NCBI GenBank assembly: GCA_025594325.1 | Contig: JANHCV010000014.1 | Span: 1,178,001 to 1,242,000, forward strand | From: Blastocladiella emersonii ATCC 22665 | Taxonomy: Eukaryota; Blastocladiomycota; Blastocladiomycetes; Blastocladiales; Blastocladiaceae | Direction of reading: 5' to 3' | Length of the DNA: 64,000 bases | Part shown: positions 21,476-34,365 of the stretch, in pieces | How positions within the stretch are numbered: position 1 is the stretch's first letter | Layout: every line of letters begins with the position of its first letter | The notes under the pieces: generated by a model | Seen by the model: the letters and a program-made list of their open reading frames with translations, nothing else | Told to the model about the DNA's origin: nothing | Databases searched by the model: none | Position numbers and translations under genes: made by a program

Positions 21476-24400
21476 CTACGACGCGCCATTGGACCCGTTT
21501 TCAGGCTTCACACGCGGGACGTTTCGAAGGTCGAGGCGATCAAAGAAGCCCTCGATGATCTTGCGCGCGCTGAAGCGGTAGCTGAGGTTGCTCAGGATCG
21601 TGCTGACGTGCAGGTACAGCGTCCCGCTCTGGAAGTGGCGCGCATGCTGCTTGCGCAGGCTACAGTCGGGAGTTTGGGTTAGCGCCACGCGGAGATCTCA
21701 CCAAGGACGACGAGAGTTGCGCGTACCGAGAGAGGGTCTGGAGGTTCATGTTGATGAGGACATGGTTACACACATTGGACACGGCGTCGAGGATCTCGCG
21801 CGACACGGGGTCCAGGAGGGCGACGTCGAGGAGATCGCTGGGCGCGCTCTGGATCACTGGCTCGGAACCCTTGTAGTGCCAGTCGGGGAGCAGCAAGAGA
21901 TCGTCGAGATCGTCGGGGAGGCAGAACCCGTGCTCTGCGTCGCATTCCCAGCCGTGAAGATCAAGGACGTCGCGGCCGCGGGCCGTCTTGGCCACGAGAC
22001 CCAGAGCAAAGAACGCTGTTCCGCGCACCGACAAGACGGGGCATCGGCTCGCAACGTCACAAACGGCATCGATGACGTAGATCTCCTCCAGGTAGATGAT
22101 CCCCGCCTTGGTGCAACCCACATGGCCGATCGCCCATAGAATGGCCTTGAGGTGAACGGGATCCTCCTCCGCGAGCGAGGACCACTGCCGGAGCTGAGCG
22201 CAAAGGTCGCTGAAGTGGCCCTCGTCACACAGCATCCGGCATCCCTCGGGGGTCTTGGCGAGCTCGCCAAAGAAATGCGGAAGGGTCCACCCATCATCTC
22301 TAAGGGAAAAAGAGATTTGGTCAGATTTGGTCAAGCGAGCATGTGTCGCGTGAATCGGGTGAGGAAATTGGCGTACCCGTCGTCGCCGTGGAAGAGAATG
22401 TCCTCGTACTTGCCCCGCTCGAAAGGAGACGAGTTGCGCAAAGTCTTGGCAACCGAGCGGTAGTAGGAGGTCTCCATTCGCTCAACGTAATGTCGATAAC
22501 CACCCTACCAGAGACAAAGAGTCAATGGATACGTCTGATGGGGTTGTGCCAAGTATCCGTACCGTGCACCACCTGCGATACTCGCGGTCAACGTATCCCG
22601 TCGATTTGAGGTACAGGAAGCCCTCGGATGTCGACAAGAGTCGCAGGAAGAGCGGGTTCCCAGTCTCGCCCAAGTGATCAAGCGTTGGACTGAGTTTCAC
22701 GAGGGCCGCCTTGATTAGCTCATTGGCACAGGCTGCGTCAAGGATGGTCACGGCGATTCGGTGGACCTGGACCGACGGGTCGTAGAGCTGGGTCGCAAGC
22801 AGCGGGACGATCCATTCAATGGACTCGGGCGCCGGCGTTCCCTTGAGCAAAGTTCCCAAGTGGCAAGTCGCGAACATGCGCACGTCGGGAAGGCCGCAGG
22901 TGAGAAATTTGGACAGCAGGTTTCGGCAGTGGCCCTCTCTAGAAGCGCGGTAAGAAATAGGCAAAATGTGCGTTAGTCGATAGAGTGCTGGTAAAATTCC
23001 CAAACGTACTTGGAATAGTCAAGGGACACGATGAGGACACGCATAATGTCGGGGCGGGCCGTGATCTCGCTCAGGTGGTAAAAGAGGGTGAAGAACCGGA
23101 AATGGCCGAGGAGGAACACGCCGGCATCGTGTTTGGCCATGGAACCGACCATGGTGAAGTATCCCATGGTCAGCGTCTTCTCCAGCCGACTGACAGCCAG
23201 CATTTGGTGGGAGCTCGAGCCCTCGCGGTTCTACACATTGTGGCTGTGAGGATACACGCCGGCAAGAGGCGTGACCGACTCGGCCGGGCTTGGCTATCGG
23301 CTCACACCACCGAGTATTGTGAAAACGCACCGGATCCAGCCCTGCAAGCGCAGAGGCGATGTCATGGAGCAGCATATTGTCCTGGAGGAACCGCACGCCC
23401 TCAGCAGACACGAGTAAGCAGGTTACGAGAAGGGCACCAATCTTGATGAAACGGACGTTGGCCTTGTTGATGGGCAAATCGCAGAAGAGTCGCTTCGATG
23501 GTCGGTAGAAGCTGCAGAGCCGCTTAAAGAATTTGGTCGTGCGCAGCGTCTCCTCAAGCCGCCGAGGCGCGAGGAGCGGACCCTGGAGTAGCTCGCACAC
23601 GATCGCCCAATCCCACTTGGTGTACTCGCGGGACTTGGCGCCAAACACTCCGCTGTCCTGGAGCATCACGCGAAACTGCGAGTCCTCCATGGCGAGCCCC
23701 ATCTGTACCTTGACCTGGTCAGTCCGGTATTTTGACGGCCGGGGGATCGCGTCAATGCCGCCGGAATCATCGATGTGCGCGAGAGCTGTAATGGCACGGT
23801 GGCGGACCTGCTCCTGCTGCCTGAACTGAGAGGCAAGATCGAAGAGGCCAGGAAGCGATTGAACCTCGACGGCGAGGTGTTCGGGAAGGAGCTGATTGCA
23901 CAGGTCGATCAGGTAGCCAATGAGAGACGTGGCTCGGTCAACCACTTCGGCCGACGAAGATCCGATGAGGTCAATCAGCGCTTCAAAGAGGCCGGACTTG
24001 ACGAACACCAGCAGTTGGAGCGCCATGTAATGGCCCGCAAGATCGAGCCGTTCCGACTTGGTCATGTAGTCCTTGGGTTCGTCGACGCGGAAGAGCGCGT
24101 GGAGCAGCTTCAGAACAGAGAGCTACATAGGAAATGACGAAGGTGAGATGACAGGTACTATCATCCTTCGTGAAATAAAATCGAACCCTAATCTCGTCCA
24201 TAGGGATCCGAAGCGAGCCGATGATTGAGCGGATGACGCGACGATCGCTCTGGGACAAGTAGAGCAGACCAGTCCAGTGCCGAAGTAGGGCGAGAATGGC
24301 GCGGGAGGCGGCGGCAAGCTTCTCGTTGAAGGACGGGCCTTTGCTATACGCATCCGAAAAGACTGCTGAGACAGTCTAAAGGCAGGCAGGATCGGGCGCG

Positions 24401-25966
24401 AATGCAACGTTAGCCCAATGTCGTGCCTGAGTGCAGTAATCAGAAGCGCACAGTACCTCGATATCGACGCCAGGCCGAACGTAGGCTCGTGTTGATGGTT
24501 TCTCGACGAGGGAGAGCAGCGCCATGGCAATGAACTCACTAGCATCCCGTGGACAGTCAAGGAGTCCAACACAGAGCGAGCGAACCCCGTCTGCATGAGC
24601 GAGAGCAGGGAGAATGGGCGAGAGTGCGAGCTCGCAAAGGGTTTGAATTGCAAGGAGGCGCAGCTTGTCCTCGGGGTGCTCCGAAATCGCGACCACAATG
24701 CGGACAAGACTCATGCGAAAGATGGTGCTCGATGCGGGGAGCTCGATCCAACGCCGGAGAAGCTTGAAGCACTGTTCCTTCTCGGGGAACCCCTTAGACT
24801 CGCGTGTGAGGGTCCTGTACAAATTGAGCGTGGCAAAAAGGTCAGGAACACCAGTTTACGCGGAGATTCGGGGGGAAAAGGTCGCAACGAACCGGAGCAC
24901 GTGGAGGTCAACGCGGTAATTGAGCATCATTTCGACGGCCGCAGTGCTGGTGCTGAGGTACCGGAAGCAGCGGTAAGCTGCTGCTCTCGTGACGCCGCTG
25001 GAAGACGAGAGGAACGGGAGAAGACTGGATTAACGAGATGGAGAAACAAGTAAGCACGTCTTGTTAGTGACCAGGGATGTGGGAGGCGAGATAGAGCAAC
25101 GTACGCGGCAAGCTTTTCGTCCATTGGCACGGCCATAGCCTGTCCGGGTGACTGGCGGTGCAGCCGAGCAAAATTGTCCAACGCCTCAAGCTGTGCCACT
25201 TCATTCGTTGGCTTTGCTGCTAGAGTCCCGATGACTTCCTGGATTGAAACATGTAGACCTAGGAGCAGTGAGGAGACGTGTCAATACATCGACCGACAAG
25301 GGGCCTGCACACGCAGCGGGCAACCGGTGACGTACGACGAAGCGCAGCCTTGTCCTCGTGATGGCGCGACCGGTGCGATTGCTGCTCGGGAGGCGCACTG
25401 CGCCTGCGATGAGGGTCAAGGTGATCTGCGCTGGGAACCTTTCGCAGGGCATGATGGTGGGCAGTCTCAAGAGTTTCGGAAGGCGTCGAGTCCGCACGGT
25501 TACGAACGCGACCCGCTACAAGGATTCATGCCAGTTAGCGCCCTGTATCGTGTTAGACGAAACCAGTTAGATTGACAGGTTACCGACGGGATTTTCCTTC
25601 AGCTGCTTGAGGTGCTCGTAGTAGTCGACCTGGGCGCTCAACTCAGCAATCCGCTGGTTGGTACGAGAGAGTTGCGCAAGCACGTCCTGCTGTGGGACCG
25701 TGGTTCCCTTGGTCCCCGAGTGGGATACCTGCAGCATGTTCTCGGCGCCGATCTTGATCTTGGTCTCAATCAGAAGCTCGTGGTTGAGCCCAGCAAGCTA
25801 GGTACAGTTTCGGGTCAGCGAATCGTCGTGAAGCCTGCTCGCGAATGGGCAGCAGCTGCGATCCAGAGCACTGGTCCCAAATTCACGAGTAAGAGAATTC
25901 GAGGGCACTTACAATCGCATCGTAATCGTTTGGGTCACGCTGTGCAGGCAACGGAGGCGGCGCCAT
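21476..25966 (-). CDS. RICTOR: RICTOR, TORC2 scaffold subunit
   Basis: Armadillo/HEAT-type scaffold of TOR complex 2. Starts at 25966 with MAPPPLPAQRDPNDYDAI (exon 1, 25913-25966, donor GTAAGT). Exon 2 (25584-25797) is a coiled helical segment from LAGLNHELLIETKIK to YYEHLKQLKENP, resembling the HR1/REM repeat of fungal and amoebozoan homologues. A Ser/Arg/His-rich exon follows (about 25340-25527). The RICTOR N-region includes ALLSLVEKPSTRAYVRPGVDIE (about 24480). Further on come LLSTSEGFLYLKSTGYVDREYRRW (about 22590), AILWAIGHVGCTKAGIIYLEE (about 22090-22150) and VLSVRGTAFFALGLVAKTARG (about 21990-22040), the conserved RICTOR_V block. The last exon ends with TAG at 21476. At least a dozen short introns; several internal boundaries were not fixed. 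Confidence 0.93.
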
Positions 25967-26450
25967 GGCGGCGGAGACTGGCACGGATTGCACGGCGTGC
26001 TTTCGGCTTGAAAAGTGTGTGAAGCAAGTAATGGGCGGCTATTGCATGAAGTTACGTTGTTCGTTCATGGTTGAGCACACCGGTCGGGCGAGGAAAGGTG
26101 GGCCGTGTGGCGCGTCGCGGGCTCACCGAGCGGGGAAGCCGGCGGGCAAGCTCACGCTTTGACTTGTCCGCACATAAATATATTTCCACCAATCGATTAT
26201 GGCCAAAATATCAATTTTAATCTCACTTGTGAGGGCTACACCAATAATTGTTGGCGAAAGCGTAATCCTGCGGAATACTGGAATAGAGGGAACCATCAGC
26301 TGATCTCCCCGCCAGAGCTATCGGATCTTCGCCCCGCTCCACCTCCCGGAGAGGCTGGCCGTCCGACGACCCTCGCTCGTCGTCATCGTCTCCCAGGCCG
26401 GCTCCCTGTCTTGCAACACTACGCCGACTACCTGCAACGCGTCCTACACG
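25967..26450. promoter_or_regulatory. Divergent region RICTOR / NUP107
   Basis: Includes an unusually AT-rich patch at about 26163-26290 (TAAATATATTTCC, AATATCAATTTTAATC) in otherwise GC-rich DNA, a plausible core promoter area for the two divergent genes. No gene seen. Confidence 0.45.
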
Positions 26451-29418
26451 ATGCCCACGCGCGGTTTAGTGCCCCTGCGCACGGCCCGCCCGACGACGAG
26501 CATGACCAACCCCGACGCAGCCGTACTCGTACCAGAGGATGAGCCCATGACCGAGGCCGAGCTTGTGGGTTCCGATTTCCCGGTGGCCGCACGCGCCGGG
26601 CCTGCGGGTAGCGAGGTCAACGGCCATGCCTGGACCAGCGATCGTGACGCCGACCCCGACGCAGCTGGGCCCATCGCCGACTTGGCGGCTGGCGATCGTG
26701 CCTCGGCCGTTGACCGAGACCTTGCGATTCGCTTCGCCGAGGCGGTCCAAGGTCGGACGGCCGATTACTTTGGCGAGAACGGCATGCTCGTCACTTATGC
26801 GACCATCTGTGACGCAGTGTACGCGATCCTCTTCTCACCCCGGCCCTGCGTCCCAGACCTGTGTTAACACCTCTTCGACGAGCTTCTAGTTCGACCGATT
26901 TCGCGGAAACCGACACGCGTCACAGTTCGGACGTGGGGGTCCAGGACTCGGTATCCCTCGTTCGCACGGAGGCCCTTTCGTGGCGCCTCCTCCACATGTT
27001 CCTCAGGTACATCATCTCTTTGTCTCTGAACTCGTTGTTTATCTTTTGCCAATGCTGACGACTTGTACCCCGACCCCACGTGTCTGTAGCCGCCACCACC
27101 TCCCTAACCTCGCAGCCGACGCCAACTCTCTCTCCGTCAATGCGCCTTTTCTTTCGGATTTCGCACTGGAGCGTGCGCTGGTAGCCAGTGACAAATCCCT
27201 TCTTGATCTCAAAGTACGTGAAATGCGCCACGCTGCCTACGGAAACCCGAATCTCACCCTCGCACCTTGCTCTAGCTTGTGATTCGATGGCTCGAGGACC
27301 ATTTTTCGCTGCATTCGGGGAAGTCTCAGCACAGCGAGCTGCTCAAGTCTCACCACCGTTCTCCGCTTGACGATCTCTTTCTCAGTGCGCCGAATTCTTC
27401 CTCGCCCGTCACCACGACTCCTCGCGTGGCTATCAAGTCTGATCTCTCATTTTTCAACGCCCTGCTCTTGCTTCTGCGCTCTGGCCGAACTGAGGAGGCC
27501 ATGGAGTACGCTCGACTTTGTGAGCGCCCAGGCGTCGTCGCAATTCTTGCTGGCAGATCTCGTCATCATCCCGAGGCAAATGGTACGAGATAAGCCACAG
27601 GAGAAAGTTTTCAGCATGTCCACTCACCTACCTTCAAACTGCATGTAATAGGAGAGTGGTCTAAGCTTGGCCGAGTGACTGGAAACGTCAATTTCCGGCA
27701 GTGGCGTGAGACGGTCATGCTCTTGGCCAAAAACGAGATCCTCTCGGTTCCAGAGCGGGCGGTCTATGCTCTCCTCTCGGGCTACTTACCCGGCCTCCTT
27801 CCTGCTTGCAACTCGTACGAGGACGCCCTCCACGCGTTTGTCACTTGTGTCTATGCCGCCAAGCTCAACCGTTGCCTTCCCAACGACGCCGCCTTGTTCT
27901 TCGAGCACTTGAAGATTTCAAATCACATCAAGTCGAATGCTCATGCTAGCACGGTCGAGAGTGGACATGACGTCTCGCTCCAGTCGTCCCTCGCGTCCAT
28001 GGATCTTCACCACGTGTTTCTTGCGCTGCAAAATGGGGTTGCATGGCTTAACATCCCTGCCCACATCAAAGCCCAAGCGCAGTCGTTCCACGCTGGCGTC
28101 CACGCTCGCATCGTCACACAGTCGCTTCCCGAACTCGTGACTTGGCTTGCTGACCGCGCCTCGCGCGAAAAGCTAACGATGAGCCAAACCCGGTTTGCCG
28201 CTCACGCGCTTCTCGCAATCCATGTGACACGTTCAGCCGCCCGTAGTTCTCTTATGGACCCCATGGACCGCATCGTTCGATTCTACATGCGCCAGCTGCT
28301 TGCGGTTCGCGGCCTAGACCAAGCCGTCCCCGTGTACGCCCTTGCCATTCCGCAAGAGTCCCGTGCCGACGTTTACGCGGCGGTTCTTGCAAAAATCCAT
28401 CAGCATTCATGGCCGGCGTGCATCGAACGCGCCAAGCAGCTCGGCCTTGATGTTCCCGCCATCGCCGTTGCGGTCGCTGACGTCCTCTGCACCCACTTCG
28501 GCCCCGACCAGCGCAACTCGGCAAGCACCGTAACGGATGATGAGCGGGAGGAAACCGCGGATAAGCTTTTTCACGCGGTTGACCTCCTCCATCGGAGTCA
28601 CTTGCTTGTGAACGGCGGACTTGGAAACGAGGATGTCGTGGTACCTGCGATCAATCGCATACTTCGGCTTCTGCTCTGTACGCATTTCATGGCCACTCGG
28701 CCTCGAGCATTTTCCAACTCACTGACTCGATTTTCCTTAGCACGCGCAATGTGGGATCACGCACATCGGGCGGCGCAGCTGCTTGCTCCCCTTGCCGAAA
28801 GGGCGACATCGGTCTCCACTCCCAGCCTCGGTGTTTGGAAGGAGCTCATGGACTACACCAAGTTCCTTACATTTTTCCGCGGCGGGCTTGATCGTATCCA
28901 CGTACGTGTTACTTCGACTGGAAATTGCCAGGAAGCTGATCTAACCTGCGCGCGTCCACGCTCAGACGGACAACGGAGCCCATGATTCGCTGGCCCTGGG
29001 CCTCGGGCTACTTGATGGCCAATGGCTACGCCGTGATCGCAGCGACACCGAAGTTGCAGACCTTTACAAATTCCTCGCACCCAAGGTGATGAGCAAGCTC
29101 GCCACGATCATTGCAGACACGGGGTACGTCGCGACTACCACTCACCCGCCATCGCCTACATTTCAATTGGGTCACGCACCAGGAACGCTTACAATTTCCT
29201 GTCGTCGCATTAGGAACATCCGTGAGTCCCGATTCTTTGTCGCAACCATGGCAGCTCACGCGCCCCTGCTCGCCGAATCGACGGTAACCCCATTTGGGCT
29301 CTCTGGTTCCGCTAAGCTTGTCGCTTCGAGTGTCTTGGATCATGACCTGCGAATCTACCGTGACTTTGGAGCCCTCTTCGCCCAGCCAGGCTCCGCCCGC
29401 TTACCCGACGCGTCCTGA
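26451..29418 (+). CDS. NUP107: Nucleoporin NUP107/Nup84 (Y-complex)
   Basis: Structural subunit of the nuclear pore outer ring, an alpha-helical solenoid. Seven exons: 26451-26818, 26890-27006, 27090-27213, 27276-27582, 27652-28901, 28966-29123 and 29214-29418. All phases agree; 842 residues, or 825 from the ATG at 26502 (the start is undecided). Donors are mostly GTACG. Family features in exon 5: PERAVYALLSGYLPGLLPACNSYEDALHAF, and MDPMDRIVRFYMRQLLAVRGLDQAVPVYA near its middle. Near the end, LGLLDGQWL, VADLYKFLAPKVMSKLATIIADTG and KLVASSVLDHDLRIYRDFG correspond to the NUP107 C-terminal helices. The N-terminal 100 residues are acidic and disordered. Confidence 0.88.
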
Positions 29419-29543
29419 GTATGAGGCATGGTCATCTGACATGTTCTTTGTATTTGAATTGAATCTGTTAGTTTCCAACAACGAGAGGCGCCGCCCGTGT
29501 ACACGTCCCATACAAAGCCTGCACCATAAACCAGCTGGGAAGG

Positions 29544-31184
29544 ATGAAACGTCGCTGGACTGACAGCAGCCCCCGAAGTCAGGCCACTCACTCATTGGAC
29601 ACGTTAAGTCTATGTAAGTCAGTCGCCCCGGCCACCACGCACCACCTACCGCATACCGGTAACTCGAGGCGCTCACGTATCGGCGCAATTCGAGGGAAAG
29701 CAGTACGCGTGGACTTCCATCGCGGAAAGCGCTCTAGGAGAACTGCCAATAATTTGGCCTCGAGTTGTTGCTGGCGACCACGCAGTTGACTGGAGCAACT
29801 GGGAGCACCAACAACAGCGCCTCATTAACTCCAGTACGACTACCGCGATTTTACGTTGGTCCTGTGATGCGCTCAAACCCTTGCTCAAATCGCGCGTGGG
29901 CCTCGACATCCCTACTCTCATTGTGCCTGCGGCACAATTTGGTCGCGCTCAAGCTCGTGCACAGCCTGCTGCTATCGGAAAGAAAAACCTATGACTTGAT
30001 GTTGACGGGCACGTTGGCTTGCTGATCACGGCTGGGCCAATACTGCCGTCGCGCAGGTCGGTCCGCTCGCCGTTCTGATCGCCTGGTATGGGCCGGCTGC
30101 TATGCAGGGCCCTCTCACGCGCCACGCCCCTGTCGTACTTGAAGGCATGCTTGGGCAACACTGGAGCGACTGTACAAAGTGTGTCCTTTCGTGGTTCCAA
30201 TATTGTCTGTCTGTCCTCAATCACTCCTACCGCGTTTGCTGTTATCCTCGAACACGGCTTGCTTGACACCGACTGCTGTGAGTGGGTGAGTCTCGTCCTC
30301 GCGGGAGCCTTGCAGAATGGTTTTGGGTGCTTCAAACTGATTCGCGCGCGCCTTGGCAAGGAGAGATGCTCGCAACAGTTACCAAGTGTGCCGTAATCAT
30401 GGCTGGCACCCTTGCACTCGCTGCTAGTTACTGCGTAAGTTTACACCGTCACTCAGACGAAAATGTAGCGATTCGCCGCTTGCTTGCAAAGCCACGATTT
30501 GACCCATTCGAAGTCACATCCTTTATTGCCTCAACTATTCCTCAGGAGCTCGTCCGCTTTGCGCGCGACTTGGCACTCGACAATTTCGTGGACGGGTTTG
30601 CTGATTCCATCCTCAACTGCCCGAACGCGAACGGAGACTCGCCAATGCTTGCGCTCAAGCGGTTCCTTGGTCAGGGCGTATTCGCCGACTCAATCGACGT
30701 TCTCACCTTCACCAGCAAGGTCCTGCAGCGTGTCGGATACGAGACTGACAGCCTGCCCGCCAGCTGCTCGAACGCGAGAATGGTTGAGTCAACCATTCTC
30801 GCGTTCGTTGCCACCACGGTTATCAGCTCAACCGCGACGCGTACCATGGAGCGCGACCGCGGCGTTCCTGGCGGGGTCTTTGAGCAACCTCATGCACTCG
30901 CCTCCAACTCGGCAAACGCTGAAGGAAGCTGAATTGTTGACGAGTACTCGCGCACCTAATGAATTGACTAACTGACTTTTCTTTGGGTGCATTCCAGGTC
31001 TAGAACTGCCGTCACACCCGTGCACGCCGCGGCAAGTACCGTACTGCGACTGTTCCAATCTTGGCCCGCTTTGTGGGACAGCGAAACTCATGAAAAGGAC
31101 AGTTTGGAGCGCTGGCGGGCGGGAGCGCAAACAAACCTGTCCATCCCAAGTTGTGCCCTGACCGACGCCTGCAGGATGCTTTGA
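29544..31184 (+). CDS. Unrecognised multi-exon gene (model incomplete)
   Basis: Several blocks read like real exons in changing frames. A possible first exon 29544-29613 (MKRRWTDSSPRSQ, donor GTAAGT) joins in phase to 29669 onward (GKQYAWTSIAESALGELPIIWP, SNWEHQQQRLINSSTTTA). Next is about 30020-30180 (LADHGWANTAVAQVGPLAVL, RHAPVVLEGMLGQHWSD), then about 30320-30780 (WFWVLQTDSRAPWQGEMLAT, FARDLALDNFVDGFADSIL), and possibly 31010-31184 (STVLRLFQSWPALWDSETHE). I could not fix all joins. No family recognised; composition suggests a soluble alpha-helical protein. A perfect 39-bp palindrome lies in its last part. It converges with the gene at 31403-34365. Confidence 0.45.
30769..30807. repeat. Perfect 39-bp palindrome (19-bp arms, 1-nt centre)
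   Basis: Left arm CGAACGCGAGAATGGTTGA (30769-30787), centre G (30788), right arm TCAACCATTCTCGCGTTCG (30789-30807). The arms are exact reverse complements. As RNA it would form a near-loopless hairpin or an intermolecular duplex. Confidence 0.95.
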
Positions 31185-31402
31185 GAACTAACTAGGTGGC
31201 AACCATGTAGTAAGCAAGCAATCCTAAACAAAGTGTATTCGAGTCTCATCATTGCAACAGTGGTCTTCAGCGCCTCCATGTCCCCTCCCCCCTTCTATCC
31301 ATACAAAGTCGCCCGTCATTGCCTGTTCTTTTTTTTTTTACCCGGAGCCATAACCTTGAGCCACGCGCACACGCATGCGCGCCCGATACGGCTGCTTGTC
31401 GA

Positions 31403-34365
31403 TTACATCGGCAGGACCCCACTGTTTCGCATGTGGTCGCGGAGGATGTACAGGTCGTCGACCACGGCCTGCCCGCAATGCGCGGTGACGTGCTGGAGGA
31501 GCATGAGTCGCGGTTGATCGCGGGCGTGCTCGTGGGCGGTTCCTGCAGTGATGGCGTCCTCTAGGGCCATTTCCGACTGACACAACGCCAAGAACCCGGC
31601 AAGGGCAGCCGCGGCCGCACTGAGGCACCCGCACGGTTGCCGAAGCCACCCGTTCGTGCGGAGCGTGTGCGCAAGGTCCGCGCGGAGACTGCGCGGACGT
31701 GAGCGCGACGCTGCACCTGCAGAACCCGGTGCCGCGAAACACGTGAGGACAAGTACACGCTTTTTCTCAGGCGCTTCGATGTAGCTGGCGAGGTCGCGCG
31801 TCGCCTGCGGAGCCATGAAGCGGAACGCGTTGCCCGTGTTGTGAACGAGGACCTGCACGGAGAACAAGAACGACGGCTGCTGGAGCAGCGGGCAACCGCT
31901 TGGACACATTTCGTAATGCTGGTGGCCAGGCGTGATGGACCCAATGCGCGGCATTGGCACCGGCGTGCGCATCCCGTCGATTCCGTAGCACGCCGAGACC
32001 ACGCTTGACAGCAGCAGTGGGAACGCGCCGTCGTCCTGGTCGCCGGTCCGCCAGCCATCAATCTCGGCGAGCATCGCGTGCCATCGATTCGGGTACAGGT
32101 GCGCAGCGCCGACGACCATTATTACAGCCCAAGCTAGCGACTTGTTGGCAAGGAGCGCGTTCCCAATCTCGCGCTTGGCGTTGGCAACACGTGCACGACG
32201 GTCGGCGGACTGTTCCGATGCGCGGATCGCGGCGCGCTCGGCGGAGGCGGGACCTGCAATGTCGTGACCGTCGCCAGCTCCCTCCTCCAAGTGGTCCTCA
32301 TCGCCGTCGTCGCTAGTAGAGTCAGCCGCTGCAACAGCTCCCACCAGCGCCGCCGTATTAGCCGCGGCTGCGAAGTCGGCCATGGCTGCGGGATCCCGAA
32401 ATATCGAGAGCGCAAGGAGGACGAGGACAAAGGGGCCGACCCGCGGGCCCGCGAGCGAAGCCTCCGTCAGCAGATAGTCGTGGACCTCGGAGAAATTGAG
32501 CGTGAACGGCTCCGGGGGCGCGAAGAGAGCAGCTAGCCGCCTTGACAGGTCCACGAGGGAGCAATCTGCCGCCGTCGGCCGCGCCCGTGCAAAAACGGCC
32601 ACACATTCGGGGGCGCCGAGCATGCGGCCAACAAACTGGAAGGCGCGCTGCGCAATGAACGGGTACTTGGACGCGGAGAGGATTGCCATCCGGAGAACTG
32701 TATAACGTGAGCGTCGGCGATGGCCAGGGATGTGCGGGCGAGTGCGGACGCGAGCGAGTGAGTTACAATGGAGAACCCACATGGCAGTGTACACGTACGT
32801 TTGAGCATAATCTCGCCGACCTGGTCCACGTCGGTGATGCGCCGCATCCACGACGCCCTCATAATGCGGTGTCGGAGCGGCGAGGGCCGTCCGTCGGGGC
32901 TCTGGGCACTGAGAACGACCCAGATCGCGCCCGGTGCTGACTGCGGGCCGATCACGGCAAGACACGGCGCGCTGGCATTTTGCTGGAGGCGGTACTGACG
33001 AAGCTGGGCTTCCGCAAGGGTGAAGAGGCGCTGGAGGTGCGTGATGTCCGTGGCCATAGCCGTGTCGACCTTGACATGATCTTTGGGCGAAAGCTCGGAG
33101 AGAAACACGGAAAGGGCGGGATATTTTTCAAGAAACGAGGTAAGGGAGTCGGATCCGGGCGCGGCAGCGAGGGCGGTGGCGATGGCGGCAACCACGGACA
33201 TGCTCATGGGCTCAACGACTTCCGCAACGGGATTCGGCACCCACGTGCCGGTCGCGAGAAGATGCTCGGCAGCTTCAAGAACGGCCGTGGGCGAGGGCCG
33301 GGCCGTGGCAATGCGCCGTGCAATCGGAATCGCAAAGCGGCTAGCCGAGAGTATGTCCCGGCACAGGCTCACAAGGTCGACTCGCACTAAAGCTGGCAGG
33401 CGCGGTGTGGTCGCGAGCGTCATCATGGCGGTCCGGTTGCACCCGGCGCCAGCGAGCAGACCCAGAAAGGACATCAGCGAGATGGCATGCGGGGCAAGAT
33501 TCGCTACCGGCGCCAACCCGGGCCCAAGCCCGTGAGCACGAAGCCTCTCCTCGTTCACGTACGCTTCCGGGGTGAGCGTCGTGACCCACTTCAGTACTAG
33601 ATTAAAGCATCTTGGCAAGATCTCGTACGTCACCCCGAGGAGCCCGTCGAGGAGCGCGCTTGTCCGATCCGCCAAGGCGCAAGTGGCGAGCAAGGTCGTG
33701 TGTAGCACCAAGCCCATGAGCTCGCGCGCCGGTAAAGGTGGCGGCGGCGGGATGTTGCCAAAGTCGCACGGATGGTCTATGTCCATGAGCTCCTTGCACT
33801 TGCTGCACGTACATGCCACGGCGCTAGGGCGAAAATCGGCCGGGTAGTCGAGATTAATGAGAGGTCGGTCGCGGCCGATAGCCGAGACTTGCGCCGCAGC
33901 CCAAAGGATTGCTGCGGCGAGCTCGTACTGAAGCCGGTTGCACAGGGCGGCCTCGGCCATGGCGTCCTGCAGCAGCTGGTCTCGCAGCCAATGAGGTGCC
34001 AGGCGGCTGAGGTCGGCGAACCGCTGCCGAGCTGACTGCTGTTGTTGCTGCTGGTCGTAGTCGATGGCGGGCGCGGGGTTGCTGACAGCGGCCATGAAAT
34101 TCTCGGCGACCTTGAGGACGTGCCAGACGACCAGTTCGCCGTCCGTACTGGCCGTGACCCCAGCTGCGCGAGCTGCGGAGACGGCCTCCGTGTAGAGCGC
34201 CTGCATCGCGTCGCGATACATGACGTCGTTGATGGCGGCGGGCGCTGTGGTCATGGCGGCGCTGGAAAACGTGCTTGCTGCCAAACCCGAGGGTGCCGTC
34301 AAAGTCAAAGGTGTCGTCGCCGCGCCCAGAGCCGATGCCGTCGTGGGTACCGACATCCCGTCCAT
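31403..34365 (-). CDS. Large unrecognised helical protein
   Basis: Two exons: 32799-34365 and 31403-32697, joined in phase 1 across a 101-nt intron (32698-32798, donor GTACGT, acceptor TACAG), restoring EIMLKLLRMAILSASKYPF. Product 953 residues. Mostly Ala/Leu-rich amphipathic helices, as in solenoid proteins. A six-Gln run sits near residue 107, and a Cys cluster CTCSKCKELMDIDHPCDFG near residue 185 is followed by a Pro run (PPPPPL). An acidic insert (DDGDEDHLEEGAGDGHD) lies in exon 2. No signal peptide or clear transmembrane topology. I do not recognise the family; a nucleoporin, Mediator or Integrator-like solenoid is possible but unsupported. Confidence 0.75.
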
